A DNA stretch of 64,000 nucleotides from Angiostrongylus vasorum (Eukaryota; Nematoda; Chromadorea; Rhabditida; Metastrongylidae). Made by a program: the position numbers and the translations under genes. Under the pieces are notes generated by a model, which saw nothing but the letters and a program-made list of their open reading frames with translations, was not told where the DNA came from and did no database searches. Positions 50,661-63,121 of the stretch are shown piece by piece (position 1 is the stretch's first letter; each line of letters begins with the position of its first letter). Where the stretch lies: assembly GCA_018806985.1 (NCBI GenBank), contig JADANN010000114.1:372001-436000 (forward strand), given 5' to 3'.

Positions 50661-53600
50661 ATGGTCGAATACGGTTGTAATGTGGCCAACAAGTTTGGTT
50701 TCATGTCAGATGATGACGGTCAGTTAGTACTTTTTTCTGTTTGATAAGGGTAACTGCTTACAAGTGTTGTTTACTGGTTGTTAGTCAAAGCTTACTTTGT
50801 TTAGAGTTTGATGATCCCCAAGAGTTGATCAGTAGAGTGGCTCAGCTCGAGGCCGAAAAAGCTGCTGCACAGAAGAAAGCCGACAAACTTGCGAAGCAAA
50901 TCGCTGCCACACCAAAGGAAGCGGCTAAGCCTGCCGGTGGTCAGTTTTTGGGAGTGATACGATGCTTATGTGTCCCAGTGTATCACTTACTTCTTAGACG
51001 TTTCTTTTGTTCTGTTTCATCCAGTAATTTTTATTTGAACTGAGACGTGTGATGCCACTTTCATGAGTGAATAGTTGTTGGATAGTTTATGGAATTCAAG
51101 AATCCTGAAGTAGATACAAGCGCTTGAAAATAAATGACGCAGTTTAAGTTCATGCTTTCATCCGTTGTTCCATACATTTTCCTTAGGTTTTCATGGACGG
51201 GGTTCTTGTTTACGGTGTCGGTGAGATCAGTTTCACCAATGCTGTAAACAAATTCCCCCGCTGTTATCGTGCACCGAAGTCATGGATGTCTGGCAAGGTG
51301 TTACAACAAAATCCAAACGAACATAACTGTCCCTCAGTGTGCTAACATTACTGCAGTGAATTAAGTGGATCTCCGAGAACTATGTTGAAATTATGGCCTT
51401 GTATTCCTTCCTTGTTTTACTTTTTTACCTCTGTATCTGTCTGGCACACTTCATTTTATTTCAAATTCATTTTTGTATACTATGTATGTGCGTGTGCATA
51501 TATGGGATATACACGCATACGTAAATATGTATATAAAGTGTGCATAAATTATATATGTATTGCAGGAAAGGAGAATACGAAACCCAATGGTGGAGAGCGT
51601 GGTGGACGTGGTGGTCGAGGACGTGGACGTGGCGGAGTTCCCCGTCCTGCTCGCCAAGAGGGGGAATTTGCTGATCGTTTCGGCGAGTCTCGTGGTACTC
51701 GTGGTTCCCGCGGAGTGCGTGGACGTGGTGCTCCGTTGTACGTTTTTGATTCTTTTCTGTTTCATTGTACCAATCTCTTATGTAGACAACGTGGTCGTAA
51801 TTTATGAAGATTCAACTCTTGCCTTCACTAGTCTCATGCATATTGTAGATTGGACGGTGAAGAATTGACCAGTTCGATCTCATACGATTTGGAGATTGCA
51901 GAATTTGTAAACTGCTTCCTGTTATTCCATAAGAAGGAAAGCGTTTCTCACTCCTTGACCACTTCATTAGAGATTTCCTTTGAATTTTCTGTGCATTTAT
52001 GAACGCTGTACAGTGCTACTCCCCCAGTATGCTTTGACTTTTATTTACTAACCACTTTTTTCATGGCTGGTTACAATGCGAAATACTGCTGAGATAGCAA
52101 AATTTGGGTGACCCATCACCGGAATAGTCAACGAGTTTCTTAATAACACCGATAAAGTTGAAACAAGACTGAGAGATAAGCACAGTATGGACCTTTGTTG
52201 TATGGTTAGCACATGAGTCGCCTGAATGGATAATCGCGGGTTCCAATCCCTTATAAGGGTTCGAGTTTTGCTTGCATCTCACTATCCCTGTGCTCTCTAT
52301 GGTTACTATTCATCAATGTTTTTTCCCAAAAAGAAGCTTACATTGTTGGATGAGCGAAGTTAATATACAGAGTATTAGCAATTCCTAAGTAATTTATCTT
52401 TCAGCCGAGGGCGTGGTGGGAACGTGAATGTATTTTCTGAAACTACAAAGAACTTTCAAAATAAGGTAGATGATGTCACGAGCGATTCTCCAGTGACAGA
52501 GTTCAGTGGTATGTGGGTGATTTAGAATAAGCTCTGTTTGATTGCTACTATTCTTCGACAAATTCGAAAGGCTTCAGGAGAGCGTCGTGGTCGTAGTGGA
52601 CGTGGTCTTTTTAACGGAGAGCGAAGAGGACGTAGAGGCTTACGCGGTGGACGTCAATTTGATCGTCAAAGTGGTTCAGTTCGCGCTGGAGTGCGTGGAG
52701 TTGAAAAGAAGGAGGGATATGGACGTGGAAACTGGGGTGACGATAAGGTATGTTCACTGGTAGTATCTGTCTCTACTTGTAGTGGACTTTTTAAAGCGAA
52801 ATAAAGGTCATTGGTATTTATTAGGATAGTGTAAGCGTCAAATGAAGATGTCCGCTGATGCATCGTTACTCTGGTCCGTTATCATGCCGGCGGCGGATAA
52901 TTGGAAATTTAGCTTCTCGGATTTTTTGAAAATTCCATGTTGAGGCAGCTTAAAGTGGAAATAATATTTTATAGAAGCAGGGTAGCAGTAGATCTCTATT
53001 ACATTTGCAGTTATGGAGAAGTGTAGGACGTTTTTTGATTCATTAAGTAAACCCGCAAGTAAAAGAGTTATCGAATCACCATCCTCATCTCGAATGTGTT
53101 AGATCGGAAGGGATTTCTGGTTTTGAGTTTGAGGCAAGCGAAATTGAGAAGTGGTGTGTATGTGAAACGTGAGGAAAATCGGAATGGGACAGATTGTGTT
53201 TTTTATTAGAATTGGTGACTGTTTGAAAATTTAAGGACGAACTTGCTGGTGAAACAGAACCGTTGCCAGCGGTTGATGAGCCAGAAGCTCCACGAGAGGT
53301 ACCAGTAGACGAACTTCCTATGGAGTCTGTTGAGGTCGACACACAAAAAACACTAAAAGAATTTTATGGTTCTCGGAAGGTTAGTTTCCACCTGGAATCG
53401 ATGATATGAAGATACACATGAATTTTAAACAGATATGATTTTATTTAGAAAGAAGCTCCAAAGTTTAATGTACGTAAGGCAGGAGAAGGTGAAGAGAAGA
53501 ACCTGGGGAAGCTGGTTAAGCTACAGAAGGAGGTGGTTGTAGACAAAGAAGAGGAAGAGGTGTCAATAATACGTCGTGAACCTCGCGAAAAAATCGTCCA

Positions 53601-53793
53601 CATCGACATACAGTTTGCGGAGCCCAACCGCGGTTTCCGTGGAGAGCGAGGCGATCGTCGTGGTGATCGCCCACCAAGAGGACGTGGTGGTACACGTGGG
53701 GGCGGGCGAGGTGCCCGTGGTGGTGGCCGTGGGCAGGCGCCACCAAGTTTCGATGCTTCCCTTGATGCCTTTCCTGCTCTTGGTTCGAAGTAA
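50661..53793 (+). CDS. vig-1: VIG-1 / SERBP1-HABP4 family RNA-binding protein, seven exons
   Basis: Ribosome- and RNA-associated protein; in worms and flies VIG is a RISC-associated factor, in vertebrates SERBP1/HABP4 binds mRNA and idle ribosomes. Exons: 50661-50718, 50805-50939, 51566-51737, 52405-52508, 52578-52747, 53236-53379, 53449-53793. All splice phases agree and give 375 aa, close to the family length. Visible parts: a conserved N-terminus EYGCNVANKFGF followed by an acidic stretch; a lysine/alanine-rich helix (residues ~30-60); RGG/RG arrays (~70-120 and ~155-190); the HABP4 core ending in NWGDDK (~208-213); KTLKEFYG and the FNVRKAGEGEE block (~255-275); an acidic/basic KEEEE stretch; and a last RGG array (~310-355) before the stop TAA. 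The exon 2 donor could be 50936 or 50939 without changing phase. A possible polyadenylation signal AATAAA is at 54268-54273, which would give a long 3' UTR. Confidence 0.93.
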
Positions 53794-55835
53794 GTGGTCG
53801 CTCTAGACATCTGCACAGTTGAACACCATCTACAATGCGTTCTGATTCCATTTCTGCCCCTTAGTCTTTACACCCTGCATGTATAAAGTAGTGTCGGTCC
53901 TTTAGCTTTTTCTATACCACAGTTTGCGTTTTTGTTGTTTAGCCATTCGATCTCTGTTTCTGATGAATTTATTTCGTCGATGTTTCGATGGCTAATGCTT
54001 ATCTGAAATGAAAAAGTCGGCCAATGATCTTCTCTGTTTTCGATCATCTCATTATGTTATCCAATATAAAGTTTGCAGGGAAATGGATTACTAGGGCTCC
54101 CTCAAGAACAAATATTTGTTTGTTTGGGGCATTGTTGTTTCTCCTTGTTAAGAGGAGTATGATAAGGCGTGTTTTCATTTGTTCAGGAAATATTTTTTTT
54201 TCTCGTACATATTACTTGAGTGTAACTGTCATTTTGGTGAAAAACTCGATAACATTTCCTCTTATTCAATAAACGAAATGTTTACATATGTTGTGATTTT
54301 TTTTTTTTTTGTTCTGCTGGGTTACAGTGAATGTGATCAATTTATTTCAGTTGGTCACAGACTACATCTGAAAAGTCGTTGTGACATTTTTATCTTGTTA
54401 GCCTTGGTGAGCTATGAAGCTTATCCATACGTGAATAGAGTTGCATCGGTTCTGCGCAGCCGACTGCGGTTTAGGAAGTAACTAAGATGAGGTGTGGGCA
54501 CTTCCAAAACATCATTGTCACGAATGGGTTTAAATCATGGTGAGCTTACACACATAGTAGAAAGTTTGTGCAAAGTTCCAAGAGCAGTTAGTCTTGTGGT
54601 ATGGTCGGTCTTACGTCGATAGTATCCGATTACTCTGACGACATGGTTGAGCTCAGTTCGCCTAGTGATGGGTACTCTGGATGATCATAGTTTTCAAAAC
54701 CCAAATGACATTGGCATTTTACCATTGCAGACGTGATTCGTCGGTGGGCATAGCAAGTGAATGTTTAGGGCAGGTGTTTATTCATTCATCACTAACGATG
54801 CTTAGTGTAGTCGGATGTATCTCGCGTCCTTCAGGGATCGATCAACACCGGAAAGTCTATTCTTTATTTCAGCGCGGTGTTTGTATTTCCGATCAGGATG
54901 TCTTGGAGGCTTGACATATGAACTGAAATTAGTCAATAGATGCATTCTGTTTTGTTTTTTTGTGACCCAATATTATTGCGGATTCATGTACTTCCTGTGG
55001 GTTCATCTGTTGCTTGAGGATTTCTGGTTCTCGATATGTTTATACGGTTTAGAAATTTCTCTTTCTAGAAACAAGGTTGTTTGTCGTTGTCTGAACTAGC
55101 TGAATATTTTTCCATATTTCTCAACAAGAGCTATCTTTCTTTCATCATTCCAAACTCTCTTATAGATTGCGTTTTCGTTTTATACAGTGGCTATTCACTT
55201 GATCATTTTCATATAATAACAAGCATAGTACTTAACTAAACTAGTACTAGCCGAGTAAAAACCTACATAACAACTTCATGTGAACTGAAAAATCTAAAAA
55301 GTAAAAATAGTATTTATCCCATGGTTTAACAGACTGAAACATGTTTCAGGTCTGGAGGACCCAAACATCTTGAGAGTTTTCTGGTCAAGGTGGTAAATTC
55401 TTAGAGTTTGACACAGGTTTTGGACTTAAACTGACCGTAGAACAGGTTACCCATCTGTGTGTTTTTATCTATCACTGTGCTTAAAAAACAGTAATTGTGT
55501 AGAATCTTTAAAATCTTGATGAGAACAGCTGATTCTTATCGTAACACTCAGATTCCTCGATGCGGACCGCAGATCCGATCTGTGCTCCTATTCTACGGAT
55601 CGCATGACTGCCACTCTTTCCGAGTAGTTTTCGTTTTTGGGCTCTCTTCGTTTTCAGTACTCTCCAAAGTTACTCTCATCGTCAGCGACGAAATTGCAGA
55701 ACTGGCGGAGATATTGGCTTAGTTTGTAACCTCTGGATTTTTTTGACTTTAAGTGGAAAAATAGTAGAACGTCAGGAAGAGGTTGCAAGTAGTGAGAAAT
55801 AGAATACTGATTGAAAATGATATATGATTGTACTT
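53794..55835. other. VIG-1 3' flank
   Basis: Probable long 3' UTR to about 54.3 kb, then A/T-rich sequence and a SINE-A tail relic; no gene seen. Confidence 0.5.
54765..54870 (+). mobile_element. SINE-A tail relic
   Basis: ACGATGCTTAGTGTAGTCGG, then CCTTCAGGGATCGATCAACA; only the 3' third remains. Confidence 0.35.
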
Positions 55836-56108
55836 GTATAATGCAGTGGTTACAGGAGCGCCGCAATACACATGGGATCTATCCTGCTCCCCAGGCTCAC
55901 CAAGCCCTCCATCCTTCCGGGGCCAGCAAGATTAGTGCCAGACCTGTCTAGGAGGATAGCAGCACGGGCTCAATACGTCGGTAGGCCACCGTTAATCATT
56001 GTATAGGCTAGAGTGCATTCAATAACCTCTAGCGATGCTTAATGAAGTCGAATGCATGCCGCATCCCTAAGGAATTGATCAGCATCGAAAGCTTTGTCCG
56101 TCATCCTT
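55836..56108 (+). mobile_element. SINE-A, diverged
   Basis: Head AATGCAGTGGTTACAGGAGC, B box GGGATCTATCC, tail GAAAGCTTTGTCC. Confidence 0.55.
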
Positions 56109-56371
56109 TATTATATGGTTGTATATGGTATAACATGACCACATGAAGTACGAGTGTTTGTACTCAGAAAAACATTATTTTATTGTGCGAGTTAGCAGGC
56201 TTCTATCGTACAATGAGGACGGAGGTTGAATTCGAAATAGTGTCCCACCAGGTTACTGAAACACTGTGTATGATTAGATTTTTTAAAATTCTTCCCAGCA
56301 TGCTCCCAAGTTGTGGATACGCGCATATAAATATGGACTTTCCAAGTCTTCGAAATTATAATATGTCACTC

Positions 56372-56648
56372 TTCCAACGGTTTACCTCCTCATCGTGGCT
56401 AGGATGTGTTCGCGGATGTCGGGCTACGATATACAGCGGGGAGATTCACGGGAGGGTCTCCCAAGCTGAGAAGGAGTCGGGCGTTTCCACCAGGAAGCCC
56501 ACCTAAGAGTAAATCCATACCTAGTCACATGGCGCCAAATCTCCCTCTTATCCACAAGGGCGATGGCTGCGTGTGCTGACGACCTGGGGCAAACTTTGGC
56601 CAGGCGGATCTCGGGAATGTAGATTATGCTGTGGCCCGCATACAGGTA
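56372..56648 (+). repeat. R4 repeat, decayed and 3'-shortened
   Basis: CCAACGGTTTACCTCCTCAT to GATCTCGGGAATG and a short terminal piece. Confidence 0.55.
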
Positions 56649-56649
56649 T

Positions 56650-58289
56650 CCGAGTGTAGTATGCCACCAGGTATTTGTTGATCTAGACAGAATTCCACAG
56701 AATCTAACGAAAATTGCAAGAAACTGAAAACCGTTTCAACAGTGATATTAGCTGAGTTGGGTTTGCACGAATGGATAGTATTTAAAGATTCCTTTTCGAT
56801 TTGAGATTTGGCGATGAGTAGGGTAAAAGTTCCTGCATATATTATACATTGATAGGTGACAATTTTTCCATCTCATGATTACTTGTTTTGTTGAAGAGGT
56901 CTGAAGTGTTCCCTAAGACGCCTTGTTCAATATGCTCAGCATTTCCAAACTTCGCTTTATCTCGCTTAACTTTTCATCGTACTCTTCCAGCGTACAGATT
57001 CCTGCCTAATATTTCAGGAAGCCTCTTCAAAAAATGAACGAACGGAAGAGAAAACGCCTAAGCACATTTCTATACATATTACATCCTAACTGCTTAGAGT
57101 GTTAAAGTAACAGATAGGGAATCATGTAAGTCAACTCTGTCAGCGAATTATTCAGAACAAAACTCATTCTGAACGAATGCGTCGTCTACAGTTTCAGTTC
57201 CAGAAGTTCTATGTACTTTCATGGGAACTGGCAATACACTTCCAGTGCTTTGATTAGTTCGTTGACTTCAACATATTTCTTATTGGGAGACATGTCAATC
57301 TTTTGCGGACACACTCTTTCTAGCATTGACTGCCACAGAAAGAGCAAGTCGAGAAATGGAGAAGTGGCGGTGGGAAGCGTTGTTGATCGAATTGGAGTGT
57401 TATGAAGTATTGTGAATTTCGACTTCTGATTAGTGATAATTACGTATCTGGCACGAACAGTCAAAAATGCTATTAAAATCTGCGGGAACAGTTATTTCTG
57501 TGTTTCCACACATTTGTAGAAATCTGAGCGTTTAACCGTCTGGTCCGAGTTTTTCCACCTTCGCTTTGATTCCAAACACAATTTTAATGCTTTTTCGCTC
57601 TTTGAATGTGAAATGTCATCTGTACCACTCTTAATTTGTTTATTCGTTGTTGCTTTTTTCATAGAATATCAACAAGACTTCCAATCATCCTTGTCCCGTA
57701 CCAGAACCAGCTTAAGGCTCAATAGCTCGAGCTTGATAGCATAAAGAGCACCATATTCTGCGTAGAACGTCCTTCATTTTTGGAGGTTTTGACAAAAAGA
57801 CATCCATGGGTAGCTTGCTGGTTTCTAGCATGGTGTGCTCAGCATGTCAACTTTCCATTCACTTTGCTATAGATCTTTGGCCGAACCAATGTGTACAACT
57901 ATTACAAGCAAGATGACGAAGTTTTGAAGATGAAGGATAGAAGTTGTGAAGACGAAAGATAAAAGTTATTTTGGCGTTGTAAAGATGAAGACCGTTCCAC
58001 ATAAGTCAAGCTGATTCCAAACCGAAGTTTTTACTAATAAATGGTTCTTTCTGTGTTATATCCGCTGTCCACAAATCGCGCTTCGAAACCACCTGTCTAG
58101 CCAGCGCTGTGTGTCCCATATGTGAGATGTTCGTAAGAGTGTCTGCATAATACAAGTATATTATTTGTATAATGTACATCTATCAAGTGAATATCAGCAG
58201 AATGAATCGTCATTCCGATGATAAAGCTGGATATTAAACAAAACACAGCGTGCTTGATGGAGTTTTGGGGCCTTATTTGCCCAGTGTAT
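56650..58289. other. Nothing recognised
   Basis: No convincing open frame or repeat. Confidence 0.5.
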
Positions 58290-58600
58290 GTTGAACAAAT
58301 GAGTGCACATCTGGCCTAAATAATCACTAGCGGTGGCCTACCGAGGTATTGAGCCAGTGCTACTACCCTCCCAGACAAAACTACTACCAATCTGCCGAAC
58401 CCGTAGGGACAGAGGGCTTGGTGGACCAGAGGACGAGGATCGATCCCATTGTATTGCAGGGCGCCTCTGACCACTGCGCTACACGCGCTCCGTTGTATGC
58501 AGTCACCTCCAACAATACTTGATGAAGTCGAATCCATGGCGCACCCCGCAGGAGTTGATCAACGCCGAACATTGCCGAAGATTTATCCCTTATGTTGAGA
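58290..58600. mobile_element. Chimeric SINE-A: minus-strand head joined to plus-strand tail
   Basis: 58295-58490 is the head and middle of SINE-A in minus orientation. From 58498 a tail in plus orientation (CAGTCACCTCCAAC, GATGAAGTCGAATCC, GATTTATCC) follows directly after the tRNA-like end. Confidence 0.6.
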
Positions 58601-58717
58601 AATACGAGCGCATGACCATTTTCTAATTCAAGGTGATCCTGATTCACGTGATCAATAAATAGCCTCCATGAGCCAGCTAATCAACTTTTTAGAGAAAAAA
58701 ATGAATCAGTTCGTAAT

Positions 58718-59017
58718 CTATCGTGTATCATCTGCAGTCCTGTTGATCGTCGAGTGATCGAGTCGGTGCCAGTAAATCTTCCATTTTTCCCTGTCGCATA
58801 CAAGAGTAGCCCAGTGGGTTCTGCTCGCTCTAGGGACTTGTCGACCATCATATCTTTCTTCTAGGCTCTTCGTGAAGAACTCTGACCATCGGTTCGGTGG
58901 TCTTCCTGGGATACGTTTGACATCTCGAGGAATCCAGTCACTAACGGCTCTTGTCCATCGGTTGTCATTCATACGCATTAGGTCTCCGGTCCACCTTATC
59001 CGTAGTCGTAATCTATC
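58718..59017 (-). pseudogene. RTE-type LINE, C-terminal fragment of the reverse-transcriptase ORF
   Basis: The frame reads DRLRLRIRWTGDLMRMNDNRWT, then W-x-P-R-D-V-K-R, GRPPNRWSEFF and HWATLVCDREKWKIYWHRLD, the conserved tail of RTE/BovB-like non-LTR retrotransposons found widely in strongylid genomes. Only ~100 codons remain; the open frame upstream to 59059 is not homologous. Confidence 0.85.
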
Positions 59018-59776
59018 CAGTAAAGAAAAATATACCATTTGGTCACTGAAAAAAAACACCAGTAACTTTTTTTGTCAAGAGCGGTGGGTCACTTCTTTAT
59101 ACTTCTTTTCTATAGGCTTACTTTGAGTTGGGCTTGTGAACGAAAATAGGTCAGCTTAGGTGACGTTTTCCAGAACGAGAGCATTATATACATCGGAGTT
59201 CGACACCTATGATTACACTACGTTCAGCGATAAATATAATGGAATCGACCTATGGGAGGAAAGAAGAACAAGTTGTTACTGCTTCGGAAAAAAACTGCAG
59301 TTTTGCATAATACCACACAGAAGTGGAACAAGACACGTTGACCCATGTGGCCAATTTCACGCAAGTGACACCAACATGCTTAAAGGCAAAACGACAACGA
59401 AATAAATCTTTAATGCAACAATCGGTTTTGCCAGATCGATTTTCCAAGCATTTCTAAACAGATGTAAAAAACAGGGGAGGGGGGGGTGTTCGCCCTCTGG
59501 TATTAATGCCGCCGATTAGGACTCTACGACCAAGGCGCTGATTCGACTACAGCAGCCAAGCTTCCCATCCTTCCTGGTTCGAAGAACTGGTACGAGAACA
59601 AGTCTTCTGTTTTCGAGAACAACGAATAAACGTCATAGCGTTCCACACTTTGAGCTTTCAACTTGGAACATGTGATAGCTAATGAATGTAGCTATTGTAG
59701 AAAAAACAGTGACAAGCTCTCTTTTGCATAAATACTCATTTGAGTAATACTGTGAAGTTGCATAAATTGACATACC

Positions 59777-59782
59777 TTTATT
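59777..59782 (-). terminator. Polyadenylation signal of the YJU2B homolog
   Basis: AATAAA on the minus strand, ~30 nt after the stop codon at 59814-59812. Confidence 0.6.
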
Positions 59783-59811
59783 TATAATTTAGCACAATGC
59801 TACACATAGAT

Positions 59812-62248
59812 TCATTCTGATCCTGACGAGTCGTAATCGGCAACGAGCCCACTTGTAACAGTTGTTTTTGCTTCATCTTTAACTCTGACAGAAGCATTTG
59901 TTAAATCATCTTCAACCTCTTCTGGTTCTTCTTTCACGTTTTTTCGAACGACGCCAAGTGTTAGCGATGACTTTTCTGGAGTTAATCCAAAATTGAACTG
60001 AAACGATAGAAAAGATATAGCACAAAAATTTTAGAGTAAATGGCCAACAAATTTCTATAGGTCCAGAAAAAAATTTGACCGACAGCGTTCTGAGCGCTTG
60101 TACAAGCACTGGATAGTATGTCAACCCTCATCAACACATCTTAAGTGGGGAAACACATAGCATAGATAGTGATTGAATTTTGTGTTATAAAACCAAAATG
60201 AGGTAAAACTCACAATCCACTAAAATAAGCTCTGACTTTACTTAGCGTCACCGTAACGTTTCGAAATCCAATTAGTCATTATACGGGCGTATCTTGCCAA
60301 GTCTCAGACATTTCTCATACCATATCCATTAGCTCGTGAATTTTCGAATAGAAACTCGGGTTTTGTACTAAAAAGACATGACAAGAATTTAACACACGTT
60401 ATCGTTAATTCGACGATCACGATCTCGTTTTATGGTCCTTTTCAACTGCTCTATCTTTGGATTGGAGGCCTCACTAGAGGACGTAGATGGAAATATTCGT
60501 CGCGCTGCGGCTTCTCTGCGACGTTCTTCCTCACGTTCGTCTTGCGCTAGAACTCATTATTCTCAGAAGTGAATTTAGAAACGGAAAATTATTCTACAGG
60601 GAGAAAATGCACGGCATGGAAACGACAGTTCAATAAGGCTCATCAGCAATGAGAAGAACAAAAAGTGTGACTTCTTGTGATGAAGTAGTTAGGTCTTAAG
60701 AAAGAAAAAACTAACATTTAATGGTACGAAATCGCGCCAACATGCCAGCAACTTTTCTATCGTTCGGATCCTCAGGCTCAAGCGAAATACTCAATGAGCA
60801 GCGTGCACGCAAATCATCATCATAGGCCCTCTTCTCATTGAGTTCTTTCTTCTCTTTCTGAAAACGTCTTCACTTACAGTCAGGAATACAATACCATACT
60901 TACATAACTACTTATATACCCGGAACTGTGCTCTAAGTGCCTGATTGGCTGCAAAATCATCCCGTAACCTCTCCTGGATCCACTCAATTTTATCCATTCG
61001 AGTTTCATCACTGGTCGCTTTATTTTTTGTCCTAAACAAGAAATATGTATGAAAACCAATAGTTCAGCTATCAAATTTTGAAAAAAAGGCTGTTTTGCAT
61101 ATGTTTATAAGTCAAGTGTAATAAAGCGGTTATACCACAGCCAGGAGCCTTATAATAAGCATACTCGTCCTTAATATTTAAAAACGATCAATCGATGGTT
61201 TAGTTAAAGAAAAAAAGAACAAAAAGTGATAGCAAAGAGCGTTATGTCACCTCCTCCTTATGTTCTGTCTTAAACATGGCGTCTGCTGCTAATTTATGAC
61301 TAAAATCACTATCCGAAGTATCGATTTGGTCGATTTCCGACGGTTCGAAACGTTTCTCTTGTCTTGAACATCCCTCAACCAATTCGTAGTCGAAATTCTA
61401 AACAGAAAGGATGTTCTGTCCACGTTCTTCCTCAAACGGAAAATCTGTACCGTTTGAATTCAAGCATGTACCCTCTATTGGCTCGTATAATGCAAGCCTC
61501 GTATATGATAAGTCGATAATTTGAGCTTAAAGTCCAGGCTTATTAGAAAGCACTATTTTTAAGCTTGACTACAAATCAAAATTCGATAACTAAGTCATAT
61601 CTAAATACGGTGTCTCCATACCAACGCTCTAAACTGTGATGAAGTGGTGAAATTATTTTTTGAGGAATTTTCACTTGTACCAATATTTGGGTAGGATCAC
61701 CTTCCCTTAGGAGTAATTCTATTTCACCTACGAGAAAGACAGAAGAATATTCGTCTCAAGAATTCCGGAATCGTACCGTCGAACGAAGGTAATCATATCC
61801 TTGGATTCGCAACATAATAAAACGAATTCTTTCAAAGAAACGGGAACTGACCTTAGGATCTGTTCGTATCACAAAGTAGTTGTCGCACAAATGACACTTC
61901 ATTCGGAATTCGTACAAAGGTGTCGTATAGTACATTCCAATTTTCTTCTTCTCAGCGTTATATCGTACACCCATACCAACATGATTATTGCAACCAAGGC
62001 ACCAAATATTAAACGGCATTTCAAATCTGCAAATTAAGAAACAACACTATAGAATCTTTACCTCTTAAAAGGTCTGTTATTGCACATATAAGAAATAAAC
62101 ATACAAACCTGATAATAAGAATACCCTGCGAGATCTTCTTAGCTCTCTCCCGTAATGCGTGAGTACCATGATATTTGTTAAGACTTTTGTGCTTCTTATA
62201 ATCGAAGTCAGGAGGGTAATAGAAGTTTTGTCCTTTACGTTCTCCCAT
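59812..62248 (-). CDS. yju2b: YJU2B (CCDC130) splicing-factor homolog, CWC16 family, seven exons
   Basis: Nuclear spliceosome-associated protein of the YJU2/CWC16 family. Exons in coding order: 62248-62109, 62026-61852, 61397-61251, 61031-60920, 60857-60716, 60546-60398, 59997-59812; ~349 aa. The N-terminus MGERKGQNFYYPPDFDYKK, then LNKYHG, LRERAKKISQGILIIRFEMP and the zinc-binding Cys pairs (CLGC at 56-59, CHLC at 91-94) in an RYNAEKKKIGMYYTTP context are diagnostic of CCDC130 rather than YJU2/CCDC94. The middle (DAMFKTEH, IEWIQERLRDDFAANQALR) and the C-terminus (GLVADYDSS) also fit. The start ATG lies 8 nt after a TTTTTTAG acceptor at 62257, a likely SL trans-splice site. AATAAA on the coding strand (59782-59777) lies ~30 nt past the stop. 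Exon 4 reads in frame only if the A6 run at 61028-61023 is one base shorter. Confidence 0.92.
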
Positions 62249-62266
62249 GATTACGTCTAAAAAACA
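62249..62266 (-). promoter_or_regulatory. Probable SL trans-splice acceptor of the YJU2B homolog
   Basis: On the coding strand a T-rich tract ends in TTTTTTAG at 62257, followed by 8 nt and the start ATG. The conserved protein begins exactly at this ATG, so no upstream coding exon is needed. Confidence 0.5.
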
Positions 62267-63121
62267 CTCCATTTGCATTAGATATAATATTTGAACCCGA
62301 GATTACGAATGACGAGGCAAAGAATAAAAAACCTAGTCATTGATTACAAAATCAGGATCACCATCTCTCGAAAATTCCAACAGTATAGAAAAAACAATGA
62401 CCTGGGACAACTATATACAACATTTTCAAAGATTTATATCTTTCGAAAGTTGGAATCAATAGGATTTAATGATTAATACAAGATTTAAATTAAGCATTTT
62501 ACTGTATACAACTTACGGAGTAAACGGCAATACATAAGTTGAGCAAGAACAGCTAGAGAAAACAAAATAGGGAACTAATAAAAGAAACATGAAAAAAGAA
62601 TGAAAATGCACATCTTACACATCATAATGAGGAACACTTAGACCTAAGAGTGATACTTGGTGAATCCATACAGCTAGAGAAAAAGTACAAAATGAACCGG
62701 TACTGAAGGTGAATTACCTGCGGCTACTGTGGAAATACGCTTCTACAATTTTTCAAAACTTATTACCACTTGGAAACATACCAGGTGCATTACGTAAACA
62801 GAATGAAAGTAGATATAACTTAAAGACGAAGTTTTCCAGAGGATTTCGTCAAACACTTCAAATAGTCACACGAGCATAATTAACCCAGCCCAGGCCAAAA
62901 TGACGTCCTTACTTAAAATTATTCAGCAGCTAGTAGACATCCTAGCGGAGCAAAACTAGAAATAAAGACAGTCTTTAAGGCAGAAATCTATTTCCCTTGG
63001 TGAGAAGTCAATAATAAAGTTCACATCTATACCTTAAAAAACGCGTAGAGAATACAGACATTTCAACTAGTAAGTATTACCTTGTTAGAAATAGTAAGGA
63101 AAAACTATTGCAGCAATTGAT
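62249..63121. other. Spacer between the glucuronosyltransferase and YJU2B genes
   Basis: 873 bp, A/T-rich, no open frame of note. The two genes share a strand, so it may be an operon spacer or carry the YJU2B promoter. Confidence 0.4.

Noticed and set aside
58316..58647. Minus-strand open frames of 73 and 87 codons
   Set aside because: They lie across the chimeric SINE-A and have no protein similarity.
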